The notes below the pieces were generated by a model, which saw only the letters and a program-made list of their open reading frames with translations, did not search any database and had not been told where the DNA came from. 48,733 bases of DNA from Stutzerimonas stutzeri. GTDB lineage: Bacteria; Pseudomonadota; Gammaproteobacteria; Pseudomonadales; Pseudomonadaceae. Location of the stretch: positions 1-48,733 of the forward strand of contig NZ_JAMOIE010000030.1 in NCBI RefSeq assembly GCF_024448935.1, given 5' to 3'. The position numbers were made by a program, and so were the translations under genes. Position 1 is the first letter of the stretch; every line of letters starts with the position of its first letter. This document shows positions 24,735-34,212 of the stretch, piece by piece.

Positions 24735-27700
24735 TCAAGCCTCCACCTGGCTCCACTGCTTGCTCAAGCGCTTGTCCGACACCGCCATCTTCGTGCCCAA
24801 CTGCTGGGCCCAGAGCGACACGCGATACTCCTCCAGCATCCAGCGGTACAGCACCAGTTCCGGATCGCGCTTGCCTTCCTGCTGATGCTTTTTCAACCGC
24901 GCCTGGTACTGCTCCCAGTAGCCAGCCAATTCGCCGGACCACACGCGATCGCGCTGCAGCTGCGCGCCGATCTTGTCGAAGCGCTGTTCGACCGCCCTCA
25001 GATAGCGCGGATATTCCTTGAGCCATTCGCCCGGTGTTTCGCGAACGAAGCCGGGATAGACCAGATTGCCCAGCTGACCCCTGAGATCGTTGAGCGCGAC
25101 CGCCTGGGCAAGGTCGATCTTGCCCTTGAAGCGCTTCTGCAAGCCATGCCAGAGCTTGAGGATGTCCAGCGTCAGGCGGGCCAGACGCTCAGCATGGGAT
25201 GCCCAGTCGCCACGCTTGCGTTCTGCCAATGACGCAAGCGCAGCACCATCGCGTGGCAGTTGCGCTTCGCCGTCGAGAATGCAGCTGTCGAGGCAGGCCA
25301 GCAGGATGTCCTCGACCAGTGCATCGATCTTGCCCATCTCGCGGTACAGCAACGCCAGTTCGGTCAGGCCTGGCAGCTTGTTGCGCAAGTACTTGGCCGG
25401 TTCGGCCAGTTGCTGCAGCAGCAGTCGTTGCAGGGCGCGGCGGTGCTGAGAGTCGGCTTCGGCCTGGGTCGGGAAGCGGCCTTCCTTGACCACCCCGCCC
25501 TCCTCCACCAGCGCCGGGTAGACGGTCATGGACAGCCCCGCCATTTTCGCCTGGGCTTTTTCCGCCACCTGGGCGAAGCCCTTGGCTTCCACCGGTTTCT
25601 GTTCGGCCTTTTGTTGCGGGGGCGCCAGCGCGGCCTGGCTCGCCTCGTTGAAACGCGCAGTCAGTTCGGCAAGCTCACGGCCTTCACCAAGAAACTTGCC
25701 GCGCGCATCCACCACCTCGATGTTCATCTTCAGATGGTTTTCCAGGCCCGCTGCGGCTTCGGCCCAGGCCTCCTCCGGAACCCGTGCGCCGGTCATGCGC
25801 AGCAGCTCGCGACCCAGCGCCTCGGGCAGCGCGCCCTCGCCAAAGGTGACCTTGGCGAGGGCTGCCTTGACGAAATCGGGCACCGGCACGAAGTTCTTGC
25901 GGATCGCCTTCGGCAGGTTGCGCACCAGCGCCACCGCCTTGGCCTCGATCAGCCCCGGCACCAGCCAGTCGAGCCGTTCGCTGCGCAACTGCGGCAGCAA
26001 TGGCGCCGGCACGCGCAGAGTCACGCCGTCGCGCGGATGGTTGGGTTCGAAATGGTACTCCAGCGGCAGCTGCAGCTCGCCGATGCGCAGATGATCCGGA
26101 TACATCGCCGCGGTGACTTCGCTGGCATCACGCGCCAGCACGTCTTCGTCGCGCATGACCAACAGTTGCGGATCTTTGGCGCTCTCGCGCTTGTACCAGC
26201 TTTCGAAGCTGGCGGTCTGGTAGATGTCCTGCGGCACGCGCGCGTCGTAATAGGCAAACAGCGTGTCTTCATCGGCAACGATGTCGCGCCGCCGCGCCTT
26301 GGCTTCCAGCTCGTCGAACAACTCCAGCAGCTCGCGATTGGCGGTCAGCGCCTTGGCCCGGCTGTGCATTTCCCCGCGCACCAGGCCTTCGCGAATGAAC
26401 AGCTCCCGTGCGGCAGGCGGGTCGATAGGCCCGAAATGCACCGGGCGCCGCGCCACCACGATCATGCCGTACAGGGTGACCTGCTCGAAGGCCACCACCT
26501 GGCCGCGCTTCTTCTCCCAGTGCGGCTCGAAGTGGTTGGTCTTGGTCAGGTGCTTGGCCAGCGGCTCGATCCAGTCCGGCTCGATCTTCGCCACCATGCG
26601 GGCGAACAGCTTGGTGGTTTCGACCAGTTCCGCCGCCATGATCCAGCTGGGCTTCTTGCGCCCGATGACGCTGGACGGATGCACCCAGAAACGCCGTTGC
26701 CGCGCGCCGAGAAAGTCGCCCTCCTCGGTCTTGTGGCCGACCTGGCTGAGCAGGCCGGAGAGGATCGCCTTGTGTACCGCGGCATAGCTCTTGGCTTTCT
26801 GTGCTGCCTCGCTGGCTTCGGCTTGCTGGGCCAGTTTGACGTTGACCTTCTTGTCCTTCGTCAGGGCTAGCTGATCGGGCGACGCCTCTTTGCCGTCTTC
26901 CTTGTAGGAGCCAGCCTGGCGATCCTTACCATCGATGGCCTGATCGCCAGCAAGCTGGCTCCTACGGTGCTGCGCGTTATCGTTGAGCTTCAACTCCCGC
27001 ACGATCAGCGTCAGTTGCCGATGCGCATCCCGCCACTCGCGAAGACGCAGATAGTTGAGAAAGTTCTTCCGGCACCAGGTGCGTAAGGGGTTGGAACCCA
27101 GCGCCTGACGCTGTTCCTCGAAACCGCGCCAGATATTGATCAGCGCGGCGAAATCCGAATCCGGATCCTTCCATTGCGCGTGGGCCTGATCGGCCTGTTG
27201 CTGGCGGTCGGCCGGGCGCTCGCGCACGTCCTGCACCGACAGCGCACTGGCGACGATCAGCACCTCGGCCATGCTGCCCAGCTGCGCCGCTTCGAGCAGC
27301 ATGCGGCCCAGGCGCGGGTCGATGGGCAAACGCGCCAGCTGCCGGCCCAGCGGCGTCAACTGGTTCTCGCGATTGACCGCTGAGAGCTCCTGCAACAGGT
27401 TGAAGCCATCGCTGATGGCCCTGCCATCCGGCGGCTCGATAAAGGGGAAATCCTCGATCTGGCCAAGGCGCAGATGCAGCATCTGCAGGATCACCGCGGC
27501 GAGATTGGTGCGCAGGATCTCCGGGTCGGTGAATTCGGGCCGGCCGAGGAAATCCTCCTCGCTGTAGAGGCGAATGCAGATGCCTGGCTCGACCCGCCCG
27601 CAACGCCCCTTGCGCTGGTTGGCACTGGCTTGGGACACGGCCTCGATGGGCAGGCGCTGCACCTTGGCGCGGTAGCTGTAGCGGCTGATGCGCGCCGTGC

Positions 27701-28850
27701 CCGAATCGATCACGTAGCGGATACCGGGCACGGTCAATGAGGTCTCAGCCACGTTGGTCGCCAGCACGATCTTGCGGCCGGCCGCGGGGCGGAAGATTTT
27801 CTGCTGCTCGGCCGGGGTCAATCGCGCATACAGCGGCAGCACTTCGGTGAACTTCAGGTTGGCCTTGCGCAGCACTTCGGCGGCATCACGGATCTCGCGT
27901 TCACCGGGCAGAAACACCAGCACATCGCCGGGACGCTTGCCGATGCCTTTTTCATGCGCCTCGATTTCGTCCAGCGACGCCAGAATGCCTTGGTCGACAG
28001 TGAGATCGTCCTCGACCCGGTTGCCGTCCTCGTCAGTTTCCGCGGCAAGCGGGCGATACCAGGTTTCGACCGGGAAGGTTCGGCCGGACACCTCGACAAT
28101 CGGCGCGCCCGGAAGGCCGGCCCCAGCAAAGTGCGCGCTGAAGCGCTCCAGATCGATGGTCGCCGAGGTGATGATGACCTTGAGATCCGGCCGCCGTGGC
28201 AGCAAGGTCTTGAGGTAGCCGAGCAGGAAATCGATGTTGAGGCTGCGTTCGTGGGCCTCGTCGACGATGATGGTGTCGTAGCGTTCCAGGAAGCGGTCGT
28301 GCTGGGTTTCGGCCAGCAGGATGCCGTCGGTCATCAGCTTGATCAGCGAGCTGTCTTTGCTCTGGTCCTCGAAGCGGACCTGATAACCCACCAGCTCACC
28401 CAATGGCGTACCGATTTCCTCGGCTACCCGCGTCGCAACGCTGCGTGCAGCCAGTCGACGCGGCTGGGTATGGCCGATCAGCCCGTGCACGCCACGGCCG
28501 ATCTCCAGGCAGATCTTCGGCAGCTGAGTGGTCTTGCCAGAACCCGTTTCCCCGGCGATCACCAGCACCTGATGTTTTTCCAGTGCAGCCTTGATCTCCT
28601 CGCGCTTGGCGGCAATCGGCAGGCTGTCGTCGTAGCGCATGGTCGGCACGCTCTGCCGCCGCGCCTCGGCCTTGGCGGCAGAGGCATGAAAATGTTCGAG
28701 CCATTGGGCGAGGCGCTCGTCTTCGAGTGGTGCATCACCAACCTTCTTGCGCAGGTCATGCAACTGACGACGCAAGCGATGGCGATCGGCGTACATCGCC
28801 TGGTCGAGATTTTTCAGGAGTTGATCAAAAGCAGGCGTTGCGTCGGTCAT
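24735..28850 (-). CDS. hrpA: ATP-dependent RNA helicase HrpA
   Basis: 1371 residues from ATG 28850. The longer frame to 29024 is unlike the family and was rejected. DEAH helicase motifs: GETGSGKTTQLPKICLE (Walker A), TQPRR, VDEAHERS (DEAH), SATID, then the C-terminal half with NVAETSLTVPGI and QRKGRCGRVEPG. The HA2/OB-fold domain and DUF3418 follow, as in HrpA. It unwinds RNA, acting in mRNA processing or on stalled ribosomes. Between LNDNAQH and the next conserved block there is an insert, part of which (RRSQLAGDQAIDGKDRQAGS) is a translated REP palindrome. Confidence 0.93.
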   Translation of the reverse strand: MTDATPAFDQLLKNLDQAMYADRHRLRRQLHDLRKKVGDAPLEDERLAQWLEHFHASAAKAEARRQSVPTMRYDDSLPIAAKREEIKAALEKHQVLVIAGETGSGKTTQLPKICLEIGRGVHGLIGHTQPRRLAARSVATRVAEEIGTPLGELVGYQVRFEDQSKDSSLIKLMTDGILLAETQHDRFLERYDTIIVDEAHERSLNIDFLLGYLKTLLPRRPDLKVIITSATIDLERFSAHFAGAGLPGAPIVEVSGRTFPVETWYRPLAAETDEDGNRVEDDLTVDQGILASLDEIEAHEKGIGKRPGDVLVFLPGEREIRDAAEVLRKANLKFTEVLPLYARLTPAEQQKIFRPAAGRKIVLATNVAETSLTVPGIRYVIDSGTARISRYSYRAKVQRLPIEAVSQASANQRKGRCGRVEPGICIRLYSEEDFLGRPEFTDPEILRTNLAAVILQMLHLRLGQIEDFPFIEPPDGRAISDGFNLLQELSAVNRENQLTPLGRQLARLPIDPRLGRMLLEAAQLGSMAEVLIVASALSVQDVRERPADRQQQADQAHAQWKDPDSDFAALINIWRGFEEQRQALGSNPLRTWCRKNFLNYLRLREWRDAHRQLTLIVRELKLNDNAQHRRSQLAGDQAIDGKDRQAGSYKEDGKEASPDQLALTKDKKVNVKLAQQAEASEAAQKAKSYAAVHKAILSGLLSQVGHKTEEGDFLGARQRRFWVHPSSVIGRKKPSWIMAAELVETTKLFARMVAKIEPDWIEPLAKHLTKTNHFEPHWEKKRGQVVAFEQVTLYGMIVVARRPVHFGPIDPPAARELFIREGLVRGEMHSRAKALTANRELLELFDELEAKARRRDIVADEDTLFAYYDARVPQDIYQTASFESWYKRESAKDPQLLVMRDEDVLARDASEVTAAMYPDHLRIGELQLPLEYHFEPNHPRDGVTLRVPAPLLPQLRSERLDWLVPGLIEAKAVALVRNLPKAIRKNFVPVPDFVKAALAKVTFGEGALPEALGRELLRMTGARVPEEAWAEAAAGLENHLKMNIEVVDARGKFLGEGRELAELTARFNEASQAALAPPQQKAEQKPVEAKGFAQVAEKAQAKMAGLSMTVYPALVEEGGVVKEGRFPTQAEADSQHRRALQRLLLQQLAEPAKYLRNKLPGLTELALLYREMGKIDALVEDILLACLDSCILDGEAQLPRDGAALASLAERKRGDWASHAERLARLTLDILKLWHGLQKRFKGKIDLAQAVALNDLRGQLGNLVYPGFVRETPGEWLKEYPRYLRAVEQRFDKIGAQLQRDRVWSGELAGYWEQYQARLKKHQQEGKRDPELVLYRWMLEEYRVSLWAQQLGTKMAVSDKRLSKQWSQVEA
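26904..26965. repeat. Pseudomonas-type REP palindrome inside hrpA
   Basis: Inverted arms GTAGGAGCCAGC-CTGGCGAT (26904-26923) and ATCGCCAGCAAGCTGGCTCC-TAC (26943-26965) form a 21-bp stem with a two-base bulge around a 19-base loop. This is the classical REP of Pseudomonas. Here it is translated in frame as part of HrpA with no stop codon. In an mRNA it would fold into a strong stem. Confidence 0.85.
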
Positions 28851-29075
28851 GGACAGCCGTAAGCGATAGCGTGAAGGCCGCGATTGTCGCAGATTTGGCC
28901 GGCTGGCCGTAGGGAAAGGGACTTTGGTTGCTCCCGGTAAAGCCAGCGGAGTACGCAGAGAACCCCACAGGGCACCCGTGCACACACGCATGAACGGCAG
29001 CGACGAAGAGATCCTGACAACCACAAGTGCAAATGACAGCCCCGCGCAGGCGGGCTCTTATTGCTCGACTCTGCG

Positions 29076-29987
29076 CTAGCGGACCGCGCGACGCGCAGCC
29101 GGTCGGGTTGCCAGCAGCAGCCCGGCGAAGATCAGCCCACCGCCCACCCAGTGGAATGTCCGCAGCCCCTCGCCCAGCACCAGCCAGCCGAGAATGGCGG
29201 TGAAGACCGGCATCAGGTAGGTCGCCATGGCCGCTTTCGCCGCGCCGACGGTTTTAACGCCGTGGTTCCAGGAAAGATAGGCCACCAGCGACGCGAAGAC
29301 CGCTGTGTAGGCGATGACAGCGAGGTTGGTCGAGGTGGGCGTGAAGCCGCCAGCCTGACTCAGCTCGAATAGATAGAACGGCAGGATCAACGGCGTACCG
29401 ATTGCCATCAGCACGCCCAGCAGTGTCAAGGGCGGAACTTGGAGAAAGGCGCCCCAGCGCCGTAGCGACAGGGTATACAGCGCCCATGCCAGTACCGCTG
29501 CGAGCATGATCAGGTCACCGGTCTTGAAGGCCAGATGGGTGAATGCATCCCAGCTACCACGGCTGATGAGGTAGACCAGCCCGCACGCGGCGATGGCCAT
29601 GCCGAACCAGGCGCGACGCGCAGGCCATTCACCCAACAGCAGGCCGCCGCCGATGAAGGTGAACAGCGGCAGGCAGGTGTTGACCAGGGTGAGGTTGATG
29701 GCTTCGGTGCTTTGCGCCGCGGAGTACAGCAATGAGTTGTAGCTGCTGATGCCCAATGCGGCGATCACCGGCAACCGCCAACCCGCGGCGCGTAGCGTGG
29801 CCCTGTGTGTCCAGATGGAGCGCGCCACGAACGGCAGCAACAGGCAGGTCGCCAGCACCCAGCGCCAGAACGACAAGGCCAGCGGCGGTATTGCATCATG
29901 AAAGGCGCGCGCCACCAGCGCGTTGCCGCTCCAGCAGAGCACGGCTAGCAGCAGGCCGGCGAAAGCCCATCCCTGACGCCTGTCCAT
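29076..29987 (-). CDS. EamA/DMT family transporter
   Basis: 303 residues with 10 membrane helices in two EamA repeats: AGLLLAVLCWSGNALVARAF near the start, and ILAFVLAWALYTLSLRRWG-type sequence at the centre, then LVAYLSWNHGVKTVGAAKAA and FTAILGWLVLGEGL near the end. It is a drug/metabolite exporter of the RhaT/YdcZ type; the substrate is unknown. Its start overlaps the stop of the carbonic anhydrase by one base (TGATG), so the two are translationally coupled. Confidence 0.85.
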   Translation of the reverse strand: MDRRQGWAFAGLLLAVLCWSGNALVARAFHDAIPPLALSFWRWVLATCLLLPFVARSIWTHRATLRAAGWRLPVIAALGISSYNSLLYSAAQSTEAINLTLVNTCLPLFTFIGGGLLLGEWPARRAWFGMAIAACGLVYLISRGSWDAFTHLAFKTGDLIMLAAVLAWALYTLSLRRWGAFLQVPPLTLLGVLMAIGTPLILPFYLFELSQAGGFTPTSTNLAVIAYTAVFASLVAYLSWNHGVKTVGAAKAAMATYLMPVFTAILGWLVLGEGLRTFHWVGGGLIFAGLLLATRPAARRAVR

Positions 29988-30634
29988 CAGCCCGGCCGAC
30001 GTGCGCGTAGGCGGTACTGCGGCGGCAGTTGATCAAGACCGCTGATGGTAACGTTGAGGTTCTTCCAGATGCCGTCCTTGATGCCGTAGATGCAACCGTG
30101 CACCGACAGCTGTTGGCCGCGGTGCCAGGCGTTCTGGACGATGGTGGTATGACTGACGTTGGCCACCTGCTGGATGACGTTGAGCTCACAGAGGCGATCC
30201 ACCTGTGCTTCTTCGGTTGGGAAGCTGGCGATGTGCTCGTGGTGTTCGTAATACAGATCGCGGATGGTGCGCAGCCAGCCGTCGATCAGGCCGAGCTGAT
30301 CGTCATGCATCGAAGCGCGAACACCTCCGCAGCCATAATGACCGGTGACGAGGATGTGTTTCACCTTGAGCACATCCACCGCGTACTGAATCACCGACAG
30401 GCAGTTGAGGTCGGTGTGCAGCACCACGTTGGCGACGTTGCGGTGAACGAAGAGATCGCCGGGCAGCAGGCCGACAATCTCGTTGGCAGGCACGCGGGCG
30501 TCGGAACAGCCAATCCAGAGGTACTCCGGCAGCTGCTGCTTGGCCAGTTTGGTGAAAAAAGCAGGGTCTTCTTCGATGATCGCTTCAGCCCAGCGCGCAT
30601 TGTTCTCGAATAACTGTTGAAGCTCGTTGCTCAT
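29987..30634 (-). CDS. can: Beta-class carbonic anhydrase
   Basis: 215 residues from ATG 30634, preceded by GGGGCAGG; the upstream ATG 30658 would add 8 unlike residues. Zinc and catalytic residues: Cys and Asp in GCSDARVPA, His and Cys in TGHYGCGGVR. It interconverts CO2 and bicarbonate in the cytoplasm and supports growth at ambient CO2. E. coli Can has the same length. It is the first gene of the pair with EamA. Confidence 0.93.
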   Translation of the reverse strand: MSNELQQLFENNARWAEAIIEEDPAFFTKLAKQQLPEYLWIGCSDARVPANEIVGLLPGDLFVHRNVANVVLHTDLNCLSVIQYAVDVLKVKHILVTGHYGCGGVRASMHDDQLGLIDGWLRTIRDLYYEHHEHIASFPTEEAQVDRLCELNVIQQVANVSHTTIVQNAWHRGQQLSVHGCIYGIKDGIWKNLNVTISGLDQLPPQYRLRARRPG

Positions 30635-30714
30635 CACCTGCCCCTTCCATTCCGACACGCACGTTACGAACCGGTCGGTGTTTTGACAAGCACGCAGACC
30701 GGTACGTCACAGTA

Positions 30715-32124
30715 TTAGACGGTGAACAGCGGATTCGAAGGCACTTCGGCTCTCGGGCGGGAGGAAAAGGCGCGCAGGTCGCGCAGGAAATTGTCGCGCC
30801 AGGCGTCCAGGTCAGCGGTGCGTATCGCCCGCATCATGTGCTCATAGCGATCCTTGCGCTCGGTGAGCGACATACGCATCGCGCGATCCAGCGCCTCGGC
30901 CATGCCGATGCAATCGTAGGGATTGATGATCAGCGCTGAGGTCAGCTCGCGCGCGGCCCCGGCGAAACGCGACAGCACCAGCACACCGGGATCTTCCGGG
31001 TCCTGAGACGCGACGTATTCCTTGGCGACCAGGTTCATACCGTCGCGCAGCGGGGTGACGAAGCCGATGTCGGACTGGCGGAACAAGCCCATCAGGGTTT
31101 TCCGATCATGACTTTTGTTGAGGTAATGCAGGGGCGTCCAGTCCAGGTCCGACAGCCAGCCATTGATGTGACCCGCTGCGCTTTCCAACTGCTGACGAAT
31201 GTGTTGATAGGTCTTCACGTCCGAACGCGACGTCGGCGCGATCTGGATGAACTCGACAGCGCGACGATGCTCCGGGTATCGGTCGAGGAATGCTTCGTAC
31301 GCCTTGAATCGCTCGACCAATCCCTTGGAATAATCCAGTCGATCCACGCTGATGATCTTCTTGCGATCGACATCCGTGGTGCGCCGCATGGGCTTGCTTC
31401 GGCCCTTGTAGGACTCGGCGAGCGTCTGGATCTCGTCCGGGACAACGCCGATGGGATACACCCCGGCGCGGAAATTCTGACCATACGCGGTCAGGCTGCC
31501 ATCGGGCTCGAGGATGCCCCGCACTTCGCGGGTCATGTAGTCCTGGAAGGCGAGCCGATCCGTTTCCGTCTGGAAGCCGATGAGGTCGTAGAAGCAAAGT
31601 GTTTTCAGCAACTCATTGTGCGGCGGAATGACGGTCAGGATTTCCGGCGGCGGGAACGGAATGTGAAGGAAGAAACCGATGCGGTTGCGGATGCCCAACT
31701 GGCGGCAGGCTTCGGCGAAGGGAATCAGGTGGTAGTCGTGGATCCAGATGATGTCGTCAGGTTCGAGCAGCGGCTTCAGTTTCTCCGCCAGCATGGCGTT
31801 GACCCGTCTGTAACCGTCGTACTCTTGCCGGTTGTATCGCGCCAGGTCGATCCGGTAGTGAAAGATCGGCCACAGCGTGGCATTGGAAAATCCCCGGTAA
31901 TACTGGTCGTAATCCTGCTTGGTGAGGCCCATCGTGGCGTAGGTGATATTACCGACGGTCTCGGTACGGGTTTGCGGGGTGCTGCTTACATCGCCATTCC
32001 AGCCAAACCAGATACCGCCGGCCTGGCGCAATGCGTCGTGAACGCCAACTGCAAGCCCGCCAGCAGCGACCTTCCCCGCCTTGATCGGCGCTACACGGTT
32101 GGAAACCACTACTAGTCGGCTCAT
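30715..32124 (-). CDS. otsA: Alpha,alpha-trehalose-phosphate synthase (GT20)
   Basis: 469 residues. GT20 signatures are present: GWNGDV near the N-terminus, WIHDYHLIPFAEACRQLGI, RLDYSKGLVERFKAYE and TPLRDGMNLVAKEYVASQ. It makes trehalose-6-phosphate from UDP-glucose and glucose-6-phosphate. It lies 12 bases downstream of otsB on the same strand, so the two form the trehalose operon, normally induced by osmotic stress and in stationary phase. Ribosome site weak. Confidence 0.95.
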   Translation of the reverse strand: MSRLVVVSNRVAPIKAGKVAAGGLAVGVHDALRQAGGIWFGWNGDVSSTPQTRTETVGNITYATMGLTKQDYDQYYRGFSNATLWPIFHYRIDLARYNRQEYDGYRRVNAMLAEKLKPLLEPDDIIWIHDYHLIPFAEACRQLGIRNRIGFFLHIPFPPPEILTVIPPHNELLKTLCFYDLIGFQTETDRLAFQDYMTREVRGILEPDGSLTAYGQNFRAGVYPIGVVPDEIQTLAESYKGRSKPMRRTTDVDRKKIISVDRLDYSKGLVERFKAYEAFLDRYPEHRRAVEFIQIAPTSRSDVKTYQHIRQQLESAAGHINGWLSDLDWTPLHYLNKSHDRKTLMGLFRQSDIGFVTPLRDGMNLVAKEYVASQDPEDPGVLVLSRFAGAARELTSALIINPYDCIGMAEALDRAMRMSLTERKDRYEHMMRAIRTADLDAWRDNFLRDLRAFSSRPRAEVPSNPLFTV

Positions 32125-32136
32125 GTAGTTCTCGCT

Positions 32137-32913
32137 TCAGTCTGGTTTTATTGGATGTTGCTGCGGCTCGGACAGCGTGTTCTGCAACCCATCGAGCCAG
32201 GCGGCGACGGCCTCTACTGACGCCAGCCGCTGCATGGCTTCGGTCGGCCCTGTGCCCACCTTGATCGAGACCCCGCCCAGTTCGTTGACCACCGAGAAGC
32301 CTGCCTCATCGGTCTGGTCATCGCCAATGAAGACGGGTGTCCGTCCGGCAAACGGTGCCTCCTGCATGAAGGTACGGATGACCTCGCCCTTGCTGGCGCC
32401 GCGCGGCTTGAGTTCGAAGACGCACTTGCCAGGCTGTAGCGCCAACACCTCACCATAACGGGCCACGAAATCTGCGGCCACCCCGCGCGCTGTCTCTTCA
32501 AGCTCAGGAGCCAGGCGGAAATGCAGCGCAAAGGCGACACCCTTGTTCTCCAGCATCAGGCCAGGATGCTTGGCACATGCTTGCGCCAGCTCGCGCTGGA
32601 TGGCGTCGAGCACGTCATTATCGAGGGTCAGGTTTCGCAATTCGCCGGTTGCGGTACGACGCTCGGCGCCGTGCACGCCGGCAGCGGGCAGTTGCAGAGG
32701 TGTGAGCAGGGCATCGAGCTGGCTGATCGTCCGGCCCGACACGACCGCAACAGGAATGCCATTGGCGCTCAACTGTTCCAGCGCCGCCAGTGAACGTGGG
32801 GGGATGAAAACGAGTTCGGGCCGCGGCTGGATCTCAGCGAGCGTGCCATCAACATCGAAAAAAAAAGCGCAGCTCCGAGCCTCTAGCTCGGGTTGATCAT
32901 TTTGTTTACTCAT
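32137..32913 (-). CDS. otsB: Trehalose-6-phosphate phosphatase (HAD)
   Basis: 258 residues from ATG 32913; an earlier ATG at 32934 lacks support. HAD motifs: FFDVDGTLAEI (nucleophile Asp), VVSGRTISQLD, ELKPRGASKGEVI (motif III Lys) and FIGDDQTDEAGF. It hydrolyses trehalose-6-phosphate to trehalose. First gene of the otsB-otsA operon. The 184 bases upstream, shared with the divergent acidic gene, should contain the promoters. Confidence 0.93.
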   Translation of the reverse strand: MSKQNDQPELEARSCAFFFDVDGTLAEIQPRPELVFIPPRSLAALEQLSANGIPVAVVSGRTISQLDALLTPLQLPAAGVHGAERRTATGELRNLTLDNDVLDAIQRELAQACAKHPGLMLENKGVAFALHFRLAPELEETARGVAADFVARYGEVLALQPGKCVFELKPRGASKGEVIRTFMQEAPFAGRTPVFIGDDQTDEAGFSVVNELGGVSIKVGTGPTEAMQRLASVEAVAAWLDGLQNTLSEPQQHPIKPD

Positions 32914-33097
32914 GTAACTGGGACCCCCCGTCAACGGTGGTGGTTCGCGTTTTTTATCGCGGCCGCCGCCTGTAATTCAACATGCACGGCCACTGCAGCT
33001 TGGTTCATAAAGGCGGAACCGGCCAGCGGCCGGCCTGAATCTTCACATCGGCACCGGGTCACAAGCTGCAAGACCAGAGTTCCAGCAGGAGGTTGTC

Positions 33098-33640
33098 ATG
33101 AACGATTCCAAGCCTTATACCCCAACGGAAATCGACACTACCGAGGACCGCATGGGTTCAATCGAGCAGCTCGATTTCGACCAGCATCGGGACGACCGTA
33201 AAGGCCGCATCGGGGATGAAGTCGCTGCTGAAGAACTCGAGGACGAGTTCCCGCCGGAGCGAGTCGCCGAAGCCGGAATGACAACGGGTGAGGTGCCAGG
33301 CGGCCAGACGACGATGGACGACATGGCGCCGGAAACACTCATGCCTGACGATGGCTCCCGCTCGCCACACGAGCAGGGTCATGGCGGGCCGGCTGACCAG
33401 GATCTGAGTGAAGTTTCGGAGCATCGCATCGGGGCCGATGTGGACCTGGACGAGGCCGAAGCGGCCCGCTCCAACCCACTGGACGGTAAACCCTGGGACG
33501 GCCCGGCAGATGGCGATCCGGACACCGGCCTCGGCGGCGGTGACGCCGCGCTACACGAAAATGACGAAGTGATGGATGACAACGAACTCGGCGGTGACGC
33601 TCCGCTGGATTCTGGCCGGGACAAGGCGCCAGGACAGTAG
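33098..33640 (+). CDS. Acidic disordered protein, annotated in pseudomonads as HPr-related
   Basis: 180 residues, strongly acidic with no hydrophobic segment; rich in Asp, Glu, Gly and Pro (EELEDEFPPERVAEAG, DDMAPETLMPDDGSRSPHEQ, GGGDAALHENDEVMDDNELG). It is probably disordered. The sequence does not contain a real HPr fold or its His15 motif, so the HPr name is doubtful. AGGAGG lies 6 bases before the ATG, a strong ribosome site. It is divergent from otsBA and probably part of the same stress regulon, but this is inference. Confidence 0.75.
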   Translation: MNDSKPYTPTEIDTTEDRMGSIEQLDFDQHRDDRKGRIGDEVAAEELEDEFPPERVAEAGMTTGEVPGGQTTMDDMAPETLMPDDGSRSPHEQGHGGPADQDLSEVSEHRIGADVDLDEAEAARSNPLDGKPWDGPADGDPDTGLGGGDAALHENDEVMDDNELGGDAPLDSGRDKAPGQ

Positions 33641-33705
33641 CCTCGCTCAGGCTGCTGCTGTCTGCCGTACGCAACGGATAGAGGGCGACGGTAAAGACGA
33701 TAAAG

Positions 33706-33740
33706 AAGAAGGCCCGACGCTTTCGAATCGGGCCTTTCTT
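33706..33740. terminator. Bidirectional rho-independent terminator
   Basis: Stem AAGGCCCGA / TCGGGCCTT (9 bp, 10-base loop) followed by TCTT on the plus strand and by TCTTCTTT on the minus strand. It sits between the convergent acidic-protein gene and rimI and can end transcripts from both. Confidence 0.85.
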
Positions 33741-33759
33741 GCGTCAGACCTTCGCTGGA

Positions 33760-34212
33760 TCAGTCGATCAGCGTACAGGCCATTACCAGCGCATCCTCCC
33801 GCCCTTCGGCAGAGGGATAGTAACCACGGCGACGCCCCACCTCATTGAAGCCATAACGCTCATACAGACGATAAGCCGAGGTGTTGCTCGCGCGAACTTC
33901 AAGGAAGCATTCGCGCCCGCCACGCTCCTGAGCGCGCTGCATCAGGTGTTCCAGCAGTCGCAGGCCAAGCCCGTGACCCTGGCTCTGCGGTTTGACAGTG
34001 ATGTTGAGCAGATGTGCTTCATCGAGGATCACATTGATCACGCCGTGGCCGACCTGCTGCTCGCCCTCGAACATCACCCAGCACTCATAGGCGCTGAGCG
34101 CATCGGTGAAGATTCCGCGGGTCCAGGGGTGGCTGAAAGCGGCATATTCGATTTTCAGAACGGTTTCGATATCCGCCGCGGTCATCGGGCAGAAGCTCAC
34201 TGCATCACTCAT
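33760..34212 (-). CDS. rimI: Ribosomal protein S18 alanine N-acetyltransferase
   Basis: 150 residues from ATG 34212. GNAT fold: AFSHPWTRGIFTDAL (RimI signature), HLLNITVKPQSQGHGLGLRL (acetyl-CoA loop) and NTSAYRLYERYGFNEVGRRR, then GYYPSAEGREDALVM. It acetylates the N-terminal Ala of ribosomal protein S18. Its start overlaps the stop of the upstream gene by 8 bases, the order found for holD-rimI in gamma-proteobacteria. Confidence 0.93.
   Translation of the reverse strand: MSDAVSFCPMTAADIETVLKIEYAAFSHPWTRGIFTDALSAYECWVMFEGEQQVGHGVINVILDEAHLLNITVKPQSQGHGLGLRLLEHLMQRAQERGGRECFLEVRASNTSAYRLYERYGFNEVGRRRGYYPSAEGREDALVMACTLID

Noticed and set aside
25260..26870. 536-codon open frame opposite hrpA
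   Set aside because: Mirror frame of the helicase; it has no domain, and GC-rich genes often open such shadows.
28851..29024. 58-codon N-terminal extension of hrpA
   Set aside because: No ribosome site and sequence unlike the family; HrpA homologues begin near MTDATPAFDQL.
30670..30702. ACCGGTC / GACCGGT inverted repeat between carbonic anhydrase and otsA
   Set aside because: Could be a terminator of otsA, but the arms are short, the loop is 19 bases and there is no U-run.
31108..32115. 335-codon open frame opposite otsA
   Set aside because: Antisense shadow of a complete GT20 gene; no domain.
33014..33044. GGAACC..CCTGA as an AlgU (RpoE-type) promoter before the acidic gene
   Set aside because: The spacing is about 13 bases in place of 16-17, so the match is not credible.
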